NCBI GenBank assembly: GCA_019689775.1
Contig: JADGGV010000062.1
Coordinates: 1-12,411 of the forward strand
Direction of reading: 5' to 3'
Length of the DNA: 12,411 bases
Origin: Gemmatimonadota bacterium
Lineage (GTDB): Bacteria > Gemmatimonadota > Gemmatimonadetes > Longimicrobiales > RSA9
The translations under genes were made by a program, and so were the position numbers. Shown piece after piece: positions 6,901 through 12,198 of the stretch. The notes beneath the pieces were generated by a model. That model did no database searches. It had not been told where the DNA came from and saw only the letters and a list, made by a program, of their open reading frames with translations. Within the stretch, counting starts at the first letter, position 1. Each line of letters opens with the position of its first letter.

Positions 6901-7090
6901 CCGCAACAGCATCGGCACGGTGCTGGTCACAGGGATGGTCATCGGGACGGTGTTCACGCTGTTCGTCGTGCCGGTGTTCTACTCGCTCATCGCGGCGGAG
7001 CGCAGGCCGAACCCCGTGCTCGAGGAGCTCGAGCGCGAGGCGCGGCAGCTTGCGCCGCTGACCCGCATAGAGGAGCTGGCGCATGCCTAA
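3944..7090 (+). CDS. HAE1-family RND multidrug efflux pump, inner-membrane subunit
   Basis: A 1048-residue proton/drug antiporter of standard AcrB size. It has the RND layout of two repeats: TM1 (about 26-44), a large periplasmic loop (45-350) containing RNNYLAAVGQTKG (225-237), TM2-TM6 (353-500), TM7 (542-560), a second periplasmic loop (560-857) and TM8-TM12 (858-1017). The proton-relay residues are present: D416 and D417 in GLVVDDAIVVVEN (TM4) and K928 in GLIAKNGILIVQFAN (TM10), corresponding to AcrB D407/D408/K940. This DD/K pattern and GxxVDDAIVVVEN signature place it in the drug-type HAE1 class and not the heavy-metal HME class. The GTG start overlaps the adaptor's stop codon and is preceded by GGAAGGAGG (3931-3939). 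Its own stop overlaps the ATG of the outer-membrane factor by 8 nt. The MarR gene upstream on the same strand is a plausible controller. The substrate is unknown; hydrophobic antibiotics, dyes or solvents are typical. Confidence 0.97.
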   Translation: MSARGEGPQGRDAARRSFTDIFIKHPVLAAVVNLVILLVGWRTLTSLPVQQYPKVESSSIVITTLYYGASAETVRGFLTTPIERAVSAIAGVDYVESTSRAGVSTVTVHLKLNQNTTAALAEVTARLQQVRAELPAEAEPPTVEVQRADRPYASFYVSFTSSERDVPALTDWLARTLQPQLATLPGVRRVSIEGGRQIAMRVWIDPAKLAALNLAPGDVHAALRRNNYLAAVGQTKGNLVQVNLLTNTDLRSVEEFRNLIVADRGGAIVRLRDVARVELGAEEADFVAKFNDKEAVYLGIWPQIGVNEIDVAHRLRAEMERLRPTLPKDVDMRLAYDATTFMEDALKEITKTLVETILIVGLVVFLFMGSVRTAVVPLVAMPVSLVGAGIVMYAFGFSLNLLTILAIVLAVGLVVDDAIVVVENVERHVREGRSRIQAALIGARELVGPIIAMTITLAAVYTPIGFQGGLTGSLFLEFAITLAAAVVVSGFVAVTLSPVMSSRFVHEHGREGRLTALVNRGFDVLRRTYSRLLDGALEMRWAIVAAAVLVMAAAWPLYTFSRKELAPVEDQSHIAMFMQTPPDASLTAANRASLDVVKAIRAFPEAKFMWSLTGTWGGFGGMVAKDWKERTRSTQQMYGDVYAAVSRVPGLRVFPRLDPPLPTPGQYDVELVLESDAPPEQMLETVGKVVAAGWQSGKFLYVDTDLKVDLPEAHVVIDRDRVADLGLDLASVGQELGTLLGGAYVNRFNYFDRSYKVIPQIGEADRATLAPLLDLKIKTPGGQLVPVSTFTHIETSTAPRVLNRFQQRNAVRVFGGVRPGVTKEEGLRVLETAAASVAGPRVLMDYAGESRQIRREGKALTVTLLFAVVLIYLVLAAQFQSFRDPLIVLLGSVPLAISGALVFSFLGVTTINIYSQVGLITLVGLIAKNGILIVQFANALQAQGVAKIAALREAALTRLRPVLMTSAATVFGHLPLVFVTGPGSEARNSIGTVLVTGMVIGTVFTLFVVPVFYSLIAAERRPNPVLEELEREARQLAPLTRIEELAHA

Positions 7091-8513
7091 GGTCCGAACG
7101 TTCTCACTTGGGGTCGCGGCCGCCCTGCTGGTGGCCACGACCCTCCCGGCCGCCGCGCAGGTCGGCGGACCGGCGGCCGTGGAGGCGCCCCGAGCCGCCG
7201 AAACGGCCCGCCCGGCGGCGCCGGCCGCGTCGAACCGCGCGCTCTGGGAGGCGCTCCGCGACACGACGCTGAATCGGCTGCTCGACCAGGCACTCCGCGG
7301 CAACCCGGCGCTGCGTGCGGCCGCAGCCCGCCTCGACGAGGCGGGCGCCTCGCGCGTGCAGGCGGCGCTCGAGCTCGCGCCCACCGTCACGGCCAGCGCC
7401 GGCTTCACGCGGCGGCGCTTGTCGAGCGCGGCGATGCCTGGCCTGCCCGGCGGCGCGCTGCCGGACCAGGACCTCTGGGATTCCGGCCTTCGGGGGTCCT
7501 GGGAGCTCGACCTCTTCGGCCGGCTGCGCGGCGGGCTGCGAGCGCGGAACGCGCTCCTCGACGCAGCGGGCGACGAGGTGCGGGCCGCGCAGGTCGACGT
7601 GGCCGCGGACGTCGCTCGCAGCTACTTCGAGCTGCGCGGCGCGCAGGGGCAGCTCACGGTCGCGCGCCGCAACGCCGAGAACCAGCGGCATACGCTCGAG
7701 CTCACGCAGGCGCGCCTGGATGCCGGGCGGGGCACCGCGTTCGACGTCGAGCGCGCCCGCGCCCAGCTCGACTTCACGCTCGCCGCGATCCCCGAGCTCG
7801 AGGCGCGCATCGCCGCGGCGCAGCACCGGATCGCGGTCCTGGTCGGTCGCCCGCCGCGCGAGCTCGAGGCCGAGCTCGCCGCGGAGGTCGCGCTGCCCGA
7901 GTTCCCCGACAGCGTGCCGGCCGTCGATCCGGAGGCGGCGATCCGCGCGCGGCCCGACGTGCTGGCCGTCGAGGGGTGGCTCTCCGCTAGCCGCCATCTC
8001 GTCGGCGCCGCGCGTGCCGACTACCTCCCGCGCCTCAGCCTGGCCGGCAGCGCTGGTTACCTCGCCAGCAGCATGGACGCGTTCGGCGGGACGGGTACCT
8101 TCAACTACACGTTCGGCCCGGTCATCTCCTGGCCGGCGTTCGACCTGGGCCGCGTGAAGGCGCGCGTCGACGCCGCCCAGGCCCAGGAGCTCGAGGCCCG
8201 GGCAAACTACGAGCAGACGGTCCTGCTCGCGCGCGAAGAGCTCGAGACCACCGCCGTGCGCTACCGCACCGCCCGCGCGCGCCTCGAGCATCTGCGCGAG
8301 GCCGCCGAGGCCAGCGAGCGCGCCGCCGACCTGGCCCGGCTGCGCTACGAGGGCGGCATCGCGGACTTCTTGCAGGTGCTGGACGCGGAGCGCACGCTCC
8401 TGGCCGCGCAGGACCAGCTCGCGCAGGCGCAGACGGAGGTTGCGGACGCCTACGTCGCCCTGGCCAGGGCCCGCGCCGCGGGCTGGCGTGACCAGGACTC
8501 CCGGGACCACTGA
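7083..8513 (+). CDS. Outer-membrane efflux factor (TolC/OprM class, NodT family)
   Basis: A 476-residue channel subunit that completes the tripartite pump. Residues 1-25 are a Sec signal peptide (basic MPKVR, hydrophobic GVAAALLVATTLP, cleavage near AAA|Q). There is no lipobox Cys, unlike many NodT members. Two outer-membrane-efflux-protein repeats follow: about 75-262 and 285-470. Recognisable stretches are SWELDLFGRLRGG (139-151), QVDVAADVARSYFELR (164-179) and YEGGIADFLQVLDAERTLL near the C-terminus. Most of each repeat is long Ala/Arg/Glu-rich coiled-coil helix forming the periplasmic tunnel, with beta-barrel strands between. The ATG overlaps the RND stop codon by 8 nt, with GAGGAG about 8 nt upstream, so expression is coupled. 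An Ala/Pro-rich linker (26-50) separates the signal from the channel body. It is the last gene of the efflux operon; a 170-bp gap follows. Confidence 0.95.
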   Translation: MPKVRTFSLGVAAALLVATTLPAAAQVGGPAAVEAPRAAETARPAAPAASNRALWEALRDTTLNRLLDQALRGNPALRAAAARLDEAGASRVQAALELAPTVTASAGFTRRRLSSAAMPGLPGGALPDQDLWDSGLRGSWELDLFGRLRGGLRARNALLDAAGDEVRAAQVDVAADVARSYFELRGAQGQLTVARRNAENQRHTLELTQARLDAGRGTAFDVERARAQLDFTLAAIPELEARIAAAQHRIAVLVGRPPRELEAELAAEVALPEFPDSVPAVDPEAAIRARPDVLAVEGWLSASRHLVGAARADYLPRLSLAGSAGYLASSMDAFGGTGTFNYTFGPVISWPAFDLGRVKARVDAAQAQELEARANYEQTVLLAREELETTAVRYRTARARLEHLREAAEASERAADLARLRYEGGIADFLQVLDAERTLLAAQDQLAQAQTEVADAYVALARARAAGWRDQDSRDH

Positions 8514-8683
8514 CCCGGCGGGCGCCCCCCGGGCCATGACGAGACGACGGCCACTCTCGCCATGGCCGGGTCGGCGGGGATGACCCGACATGGCGAAAGC
8601 GATCGGACAGCACGCACGCGATCCGGCGTGAGGGACGCGATTCGACATCGGCGGCGCGGCCGAGCGCGCGGGGGGGACTGCCC
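8514..8683 (+). other. Intergenic stretch after the efflux operon with weak hairpins
   Basis: Inverted repeats are present: GGCCATG/CATGGCC (8532-8538 with 8561-8567, 22-nt loop) and CGGGTC/GACCCG (8567-8572 with 8582-8587, 9-nt loop). They share base 8567, so they cannot both form fully. No T-tract follows either, and no clear promoter for the next gene is seen. Whether the NAD(P)-binding gene is co-transcribed with the operon cannot be decided. Confidence 0.3.
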
Positions 8684-9556
8684 ATGATCGTCGTCACCGG
8701 AGCGACCGGCAACACCGGCGGGGAGCTGCTTCGGCTGCTCTCCGCGACCGGCGTGCGCGTCCGGGCGCTCTCCCGGCGCCCTCATGAGGGTCCGCCGCTT
8801 CCGGGCGTCGAGTGGATGATCGCCGACCTCGGCCGGGCCGACGACCTCGCGTCGAGCTTCGCGGGAGCGGAGCGCCTGTTCCTCGTGACGGGGAACGTCG
8901 ACAACCTCGTTCGCGCGCAGAAGAACGCGATCGCGGCGGCGAGGGACGCCGGCGTGCGGCACGTGGTGAAGGTCTCCGCGTTGGGCGCGTCCGATCACTC
9001 GAAGTCGGTGATCGGGCTCTGGCACTTCATCGTCGAGACCGAGCTGAAGCGCTCCGGCCTCGACTGGACGATCCTACGGCCGCACGTGTTCATGCAGAAC
9101 GTGCTCGCGCAGCGGGACGCCATCCGCTCCGAGCACGTCGTCCGCTCCCCGGCGGGGGATGCCGCCGTGCCGATGATCGACACGCGCGACATCGCGGCCG
9201 TCGCCGCGGCGGCGCTCACCGAGCCGGGGCACGCGGGGAAGTCGTACACGCTGACCGGCCCGGCACCGATCGGCTGGCATGAGGTGGCTGAGATCCTCTC
9301 GGATGTTCTCGGCGTGCCGATCCGCTACGTCCCGGAATCGGAGGACGACGCCTGGCACCGCCTGCATCGCGAGGGGCTTCCCGCCTGGCTCATCGGCGCC
9401 CAGCTCGCCCTCGCCGAGTACCAGCGGCAGGGCGGCGGAACCGGCATCGTCACCGACACGGTGGAGCGTGTGACGGGGCGGGCGCCGCGCTCCTTCCGGG
9501 ACTTCGCGCTCGACCACGCGGCCGCGTTCGCGCCGGGCTCCGGCCCAACGACTTGA
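8684..9556 (+). CDS. NmrA/HSCARG-like atypical short-chain dehydrogenase (NAD(P)-binding)
   Basis: A 290-residue cytosolic Rossmann protein of the atypical SDR class that includes NmrA, HSCARG and quinone oxidoreductase 2 (QorB). The nucleotide-binding motif is at the very N-terminus: TGATGNTGG (5-13, GxxGxxG). RVRALSRRP (25-33) follows the second strand, and its two arginines suggest NADP(H) preference. Further family marks are VRHVVKVSALGAS (91-103), the HFIVETELKRSGLDWTILRPHVFMQN segment (about 114-139), where the usual SDR YxxxK pair is replaced, and IDTRDIAAVAAAAL (165-178). Members act either as quinone reductases or as redox sensors without catalysis; the sequence does not decide. The ATG at 8684 has GGGGGGA about 7 nt upstream. 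It follows the efflux operon by 170 bp on the same strand and converges on the multicopper oxidase gene. A link to redox stress or quinone handling is inference. Confidence 0.9.
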   Translation: MIVVTGATGNTGGELLRLLSATGVRVRALSRRPHEGPPLPGVEWMIADLGRADDLASSFAGAERLFLVTGNVDNLVRAQKNAIAAARDAGVRHVVKVSALGASDHSKSVIGLWHFIVETELKRSGLDWTILRPHVFMQNVLAQRDAIRSEHVVRSPAGDAAVPMIDTRDIAAVAAAALTEPGHAGKSYTLTGPAPIGWHEVAEILSDVLGVPIRYVPESEDDAWHRLHREGLPAWLIGAQLALAEYQRQGGGTGIVTDTVERVTGRAPRSFRDFALDHAAAFAPGSGPTT

Positions 9557-9700
9557 CCGGCCGTACGAGAGCTTCGCCCTCGGCGGGGGCACCGAGACAC
9601 CGCGCGACTTCGCGCTCGACAGTCCCGTGATCGCGCGCGGTTCGGTGGCGCCGGAGCCCGTGCGCTCGCCGCCGCTCGCCACGAGCTTGCTCGGCGCCGA

Positions 9701-9745
9701 AACGGGGCCGGCCGGCGCCCGCGGGGGACGACCGGCGGCCCCGTT
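9701..9745. terminator. Hairpin between convergent genes, candidate bidirectional terminator
   Basis: AACGGGGCCG-G-CCGG (9701-9715) pairs with CCGGCGGCCCCGTT (9732-9745) as a 14-bp stem with a single bulged G and a 16-nt loop. It lies between the stop codons of the NAD(P)-binding protein (9556) and the multicopper oxidase (9780), so it can serve both strands. T-tracts are minimal: GTTTC on the minus-strand side, and TGTCTTCC after 5 nt on the plus side. Confidence 0.5.
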
Positions 9746-9779
9746 CCGGAGGCTGTCTTCCCGATAGCCGTGCCCCGCG

Positions 9780-11150
9780 CTACCGCACGACCTCGAAGTG
9801 CGCCATCATCCCGCTCGCGTGGTGCTCCAGGATGTGGCAGTGGTACATCCACTCGCCCGGCCGGTCGTCCGGCATCCACGCGATCCGCACGCGACCCGCC
9901 GGCGGGATGTTGATGGTGTCCTCCCACGACAGGTACGCCGGCGCCTCCCCGTTCACCTCGAGCACCTGGAAGAAGAAGCCGTGCAGGTGGAACGGGTGGT
10001 CCATCTTCGTCGCGTTCACGATGTCCCACACCTGTAGCTCGCCCACGCGCACCGGCTCGTCCCGGTGGTGCTGCTCGTGGTTGATCGTGAAGTCGACGCC
10101 GCGCAGGCTCATCTTGAACCCGAGGCGGACCTCGCGCGTCGGCACCACGGGCCCGGTCACCAGCGGCGCGATCTCGCGGAGCGTCGCCGGGATCGCCGCC
10201 CGCGAGGGCGCGGCAGCCCCGACGCGGACCGTCGCGTAGGTGCGCCGCCGGGCCGGCGCGACGCTCCCCTGGTTGTAGCGGAGCCCCTCGACCGCGATCG
10301 TCTCGCCCTCCGCGAACGGCCCGACGGCGATGTCCACGCGATCGGCGGGGGCGAGCAGCACCTCGGTCATCGTGACCGGCGCGGGCACGAGCCCGCCGTC
10401 GGTCCCCAGGAGCCGGAACGGCCGGCCGCCGATCGAGAGGCGGACGTAGCGCGCGCTGGACGAATTCACGATCCGCCAGCGCTCCGTCTGCCCGGCGGCC
10501 ATCGCCAGCTCCGGCCGCTCGCGGCCGTTGACGAGGAGCGTGCCGCCCTGCCGGCCGTCGTGGCGCTCGATCATCCCGCCCGCCGGCTTGACCTGTCCCT
10601 TCCGGTCGAGCTTCACGTCGTCCAGGACCAGGACGCGCTCGGCGTCCAGCTCCGGCTCGCCGTTCCCTCGCACCACCAGCGCGCCGTAGAGGCCGCGCTC
10701 GAGCTGCGCCGTCTCGTTGCTGTGCGGGTGATACCAGAAGGTGCCGGCGTCCGGCAGGAAGAACCGGTACGTGAACGTCTCGCCCGGGGCAATCACCCGC
10801 TGCACGTTCTCCGTGCCGTCCATCGGGGCGGGGAGCCGTAGCCCGTGCCAGTGGATGGTGGTCGGCTCCGGGAGCGAGTTCTTCAGGCGCACCTCGAGCA
10901 CGTCGCCCACGCGCGCCTCGAGAACCGGCCCGGGCACCTGGCCGTTGTAGCCCCACGCCCGCGTCTTCTTCCCCGGCACGAACTCCCACTCGGTCTCGCG
11001 CGCCTCGAGGTCGTAAGCGACGACGCGCCCGCCGGCCGCCGGCTGGGCCTCCTGGTAGGCGCGCTCGTATCCGGCCACGACGCTGGGGTTCGCGCAGTGG
11101 TGGCCCTGGCCCTGGTCGCCGTGATCGTGGGACCGGTGCTCGTGTCGCAT
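9780..11150 (-). CDS. Three-domain multicopper oxidase with His-rich N-terminus and no signal peptide
   Basis: A 456-residue laccase-like oxidase that would couple one-electron oxidation of a substrate (phenolics, Cu(I), Mn(II) or other) to reduction of O2 to water. All four copper-ligand motifs are intact: HWHG (100-103), HPHS (141-144), HPFHLHG (385-391) and HCHILEHHASGMM (437-449). Met448, ten residues after Cys438, is the expected axial ligand of type 1 copper. Three cupredoxin domains occupy about 55-165, 170-310 and 340-456. The first 19 residues contain six histidines and one cysteine and no hydrophobic stretch, so there is no Sec or Tat signal. The ATG at 11150 has GGAGAAG about 6 nt upstream; in-frame sequence before it lacks a start with a signal peptide. 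It lacks the Met-rich insert typical of CueO. Upstream lie repeated TTGAACGA motifs that may control it. The substrate is undetermined and bilirubin-oxidase or CotA-type activity is possible. Confidence 0.95.
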   Translation of the reverse strand: MRHEHRSHDHGDQGQGHHCANPSVVAGYERAYQEAQPAAGGRVVAYDLEARETEWEFVPGKKTRAWGYNGQVPGPVLEARVGDVLEVRLKNSLPEPTTIHWHGLRLPAPMDGTENVQRVIAPGETFTYRFFLPDAGTFWYHPHSNETAQLERGLYGALVVRGNGEPELDAERVLVLDDVKLDRKGQVKPAGGMIERHDGRQGGTLLVNGRERPELAMAAGQTERWRIVNSSSARYVRLSIGGRPFRLLGTDGGLVPAPVTMTEVLLAPADRVDIAVGPFAEGETIAVEGLRYNQGSVAPARRRTYATVRVGAAAPSRAAIPATLREIAPLVTGPVVPTREVRLGFKMSLRGVDFTINHEQHHRDEPVRVGELQVWDIVNATKMDHPFHLHGFFFQVLEVNGEAPAYLSWEDTINIPPAGRVRIAWMPDDRPGEWMYHCHILEHHASGMMAHFEVVR

Positions 11151-11253
11151 GGCGTCTTCTCCGTCTGGTGGGTTCGAGAACGAGCACCGGTCACGGCGCG
11201 AGCCGCTGTCGGTGCCGGACGGGAGAACGATGCGACCCGAACCGCCGCCGCGG

Positions 11254-11286
11254 CTTGAACGAACACGCTGTAGCCCTTGAACGAAC
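11254..11286. repeat. Direct repeat CTTGAACGAAC, two copies 22 bp apart
   Basis: The 11-mer CTTGAACGAAC occurs identically at 11254-11264 and 11276-11286. The start-to-start distance of 22 bp is about two helical turns, putting both copies on the same face of the DNA, as expected for a regulator binding in tandem. A third, inverted copy of the core (TCGTTCAA, reading TTGAACGA on the minus strand) is at 11354-11361. The direct pair lies 104-136 bp upstream of the multicopper oxidase start. Confidence 0.6.
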
Positions 11287-11353
11287 CGGCTGACGTGCGG
11301 CCGGCCGTTCCGCTCCTGCGAAGGATCGCCACGTTCACGACCTTCGCCACGGC

Positions 11354-11361
11354 TCGTTCAA
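11354..11361 (-). repeat. Inverted third copy of the TTGAACGA motif
   Basis: TCGTTCAA on the plus strand is the exact reverse complement of the 8-bp core shared by the two direct copies at 11254-11286. Eight bases alone could recur by chance, but this sequence is A/T-richer than its surroundings. Confidence 0.35.
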
Positions 11362-11381
11362 CCCCGTGAGGGAGGCCGCCT

Positions 11382-11564
11382 TTGTCGGCGGTGACGGCGA
11401 GGGCGCTCTACAGCGTCCTCCCGGCGGTCGACGGCGTCGCCCTCAAGCAGGCCGTGAACGCGTGGGCGAGCGTCGCGGCAGCCGAGCGGTGCGGGCCCCG
11501 CGAGCGTCCGAGACTAGGCATCCGTTCGTACCACGGCTGGCCTTCGTTATCAGCTTCGTCGTGA
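11382..11564 (+). pseudogene. Short unrecognised coding relic
   Basis: Starting from a TTG, this frame reads SAVTARALYSVLPAVDG and VALKQAVNAWASVAAAE with GC-rich third codon positions. It then loses coding character from about residue 40 (AGA, CTA, TTA, TCA codons) and stops after 60 residues; a stop at 11367-11369 closes it upstream. The first 38 residues look like real protein (amphipathic helices) and faintly recall a linker of a multi-spanning membrane protein, but I do not recognise the family. No Shine-Dalgarno site precedes it. It may be the remnant of a larger gene or a chance open frame. Confidence 0.25.
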
Positions 11565-11644
11565 CGACGCTGATGACTAAGCTCGCTGACCGCCACGAAC
11601 CCTCCCGAGCCCAACGAATGAGCACGGCCAACCTGCGGCACTGA

Positions 11645-12079
11645 CCCGGAGTCTACGGGGGTTCCGGGCCGATCTGGTCCACGTGGAGGCCAAGCGCGCC
11701 GGATCCGAACCTGGGCGAGCCGGGGCCCTGCGGGGAGCGCTTCCTGGACCTGGGACGGTTCGACGGCCCCATCCCCCGCCTGCTCGAGCCGGTGCTGAAT
11801 GCGTTGCAGCGGAACACGAAGCGGCGCGCGATCGTGCGGAGGCTCTTCCACGAGGACCTCCGGGAGTATCCGGAGACGGCGCTCCGCGAGGCGCTCATCA
11901 ACGCTCTGGTCCACCGGGACCTTAGCGCGCTCACCCGAGGGATGCCTGTGCAGGTGCGCATGCCCCCGGATCGGCTGGGGGCCGTGAATTCGGGCGGCCT
12001 CACAACGAATGGCCGCGGCGGCTCGCATGTTGCAACCTCCAGACGAGTGGCATGCCGGGGGCAAGGCCCTTGCCCTTGA
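11645..12079 (+). pseudogene. Internal fragment of a COG2865-type ATP-binding protein (AlbA_2/HATPase_c_4 family)
   Basis: The frame opened by the stop at 11642-11644 carries a convincing family segment at about 11735-12001: ERFLDLGRFDGPIPRLLE, VLNALQRNTKRR, REYPETALREALINALVHRD, and GMPVQVRMPPDRLGAVNSGGL. This matches the region in which COG2865 proteins (predicted transcriptional regulators or ATPases with an N-terminal AlbA_2 DNA-binding domain) have EYPxxALREALVNALVHRDY and the VxxFPDRLEIxNPGGL motif of the ATP-binding fold. The AlbA_2 domain that should precede it is absent: upstream residues (11645-11734) are Gly/Pro-rich and unrelated. After GGL the sequence turns unrelated and ends at 12079. 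The fragment is truncated at both ends and has no start codon with a ribosome site, so it is a dead remnant. These genes often travel with accessory DNA. Confidence 0.75.
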
Positions 12080-12103
12080 CTTCCCTCGGATTGGGGTTAT
12101 ATT
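12076..12103 (+). promoter_or_regulatory. Strong sigma70-type promoter
   Basis: TTGACT (12076-12081) and TATATT (12098-12103) are separated by 16 bp. Each hexamer differs from consensus at a single position (TTGACA, TATAAT). This is the best promoter match in the window and stands out in very GC-rich DNA. The start of transcription is expected near 12109-12111. Confidence 0.75.
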
Positions 12104-12109
12104 CCGCGC

Positions 12110-12180
12110 CGAGGATCACCCCCCCTTCCCCTTCGGGGGATGGGTGCGAGGCCGGCCGGATGGCCGGCCTCTGCTTTTCT
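12110..12180 (+). ncRNA. Candidate short structured RNA or attenuator leader before the NYN gene
   Basis: The predicted transcript is about 70 nt. It contains an imperfect hairpin (12117-12146) with a CCCC-TTC-GGGG core and a CAC/GTG base, directly followed by a perfect 10-bp hairpin (12148-12171) and a T-rich tail. It carries three GGA triplets, one exactly in the GGAT tetraloop of the second hairpin. It has no Shine-Dalgarno sequence and no plausible short gene. Because promoter and terminator enclose it completely, it is either a small RNA gene or the terminated form of the NYN message. I do not recognise it as a known riboswitch class. Confidence 0.5.
12148..12180 (+). terminator. Strong intrinsic terminator between promoter and NYN gene
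   Basis: GAGGCCGGCC (12148-12157) and GGCCGGCCTC (12162-12171) form a perfect 10-bp stem with a GGAT loop, followed at once by TGCTTTTCT. It sits about 40 nt downstream of the predicted transcription start and 19 nt before the NYN start codon. Confidence 0.75.
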
Positions 12181-12198
12181 GCCCCTTCCCTCTCGGCC

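Larger units (their letters stand above)
11151..11734. other. Gene-poor stretch upstream of the multicopper oxidase
   Basis: No intact gene is recognisable here. It contains the oxidase's 5' region, a 22-bp-spaced direct repeat (11254-11286), an inverted copy of the same motif (11354-11361), a short coding-like relic (11382-11564), and the in-frame but unrecognisable sequence before the ATP-binding protein fragment. No clear -35/-10 pair for the oxidase was found on the minus strand. Confidence 0.6.

Noticed and set aside
3835..7272. 1145-codon plus-strand frame overlapping the RND gene
   Set aside because: Shifted shadow of the RND gene with Arg/Ala/Gly-rich composition and no motifs.
3452..7408. 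1318-codon open frame on the minus strand across the efflux genes
   Set aside because: It is antisense to the unmistakable RND and adaptor genes, and its translation is low-complexity Arg/Asp/His/Leu-rich without domains. Long antisense frames are expected from extreme GC third-position bias.
8514..8683. Intrinsic terminator after the outer-membrane factor gene
   Set aside because: Inverted repeats exist but none is followed by a T-tract, and the best ones compete with each other; recorded only as intergenic hairpins.
9325..11187. 620-codon minus-strand frame over the oxidase
   Set aside because: Out-of-frame shadow of the multicopper oxidase. Only the 9780-11150 frame carries the copper motifs.
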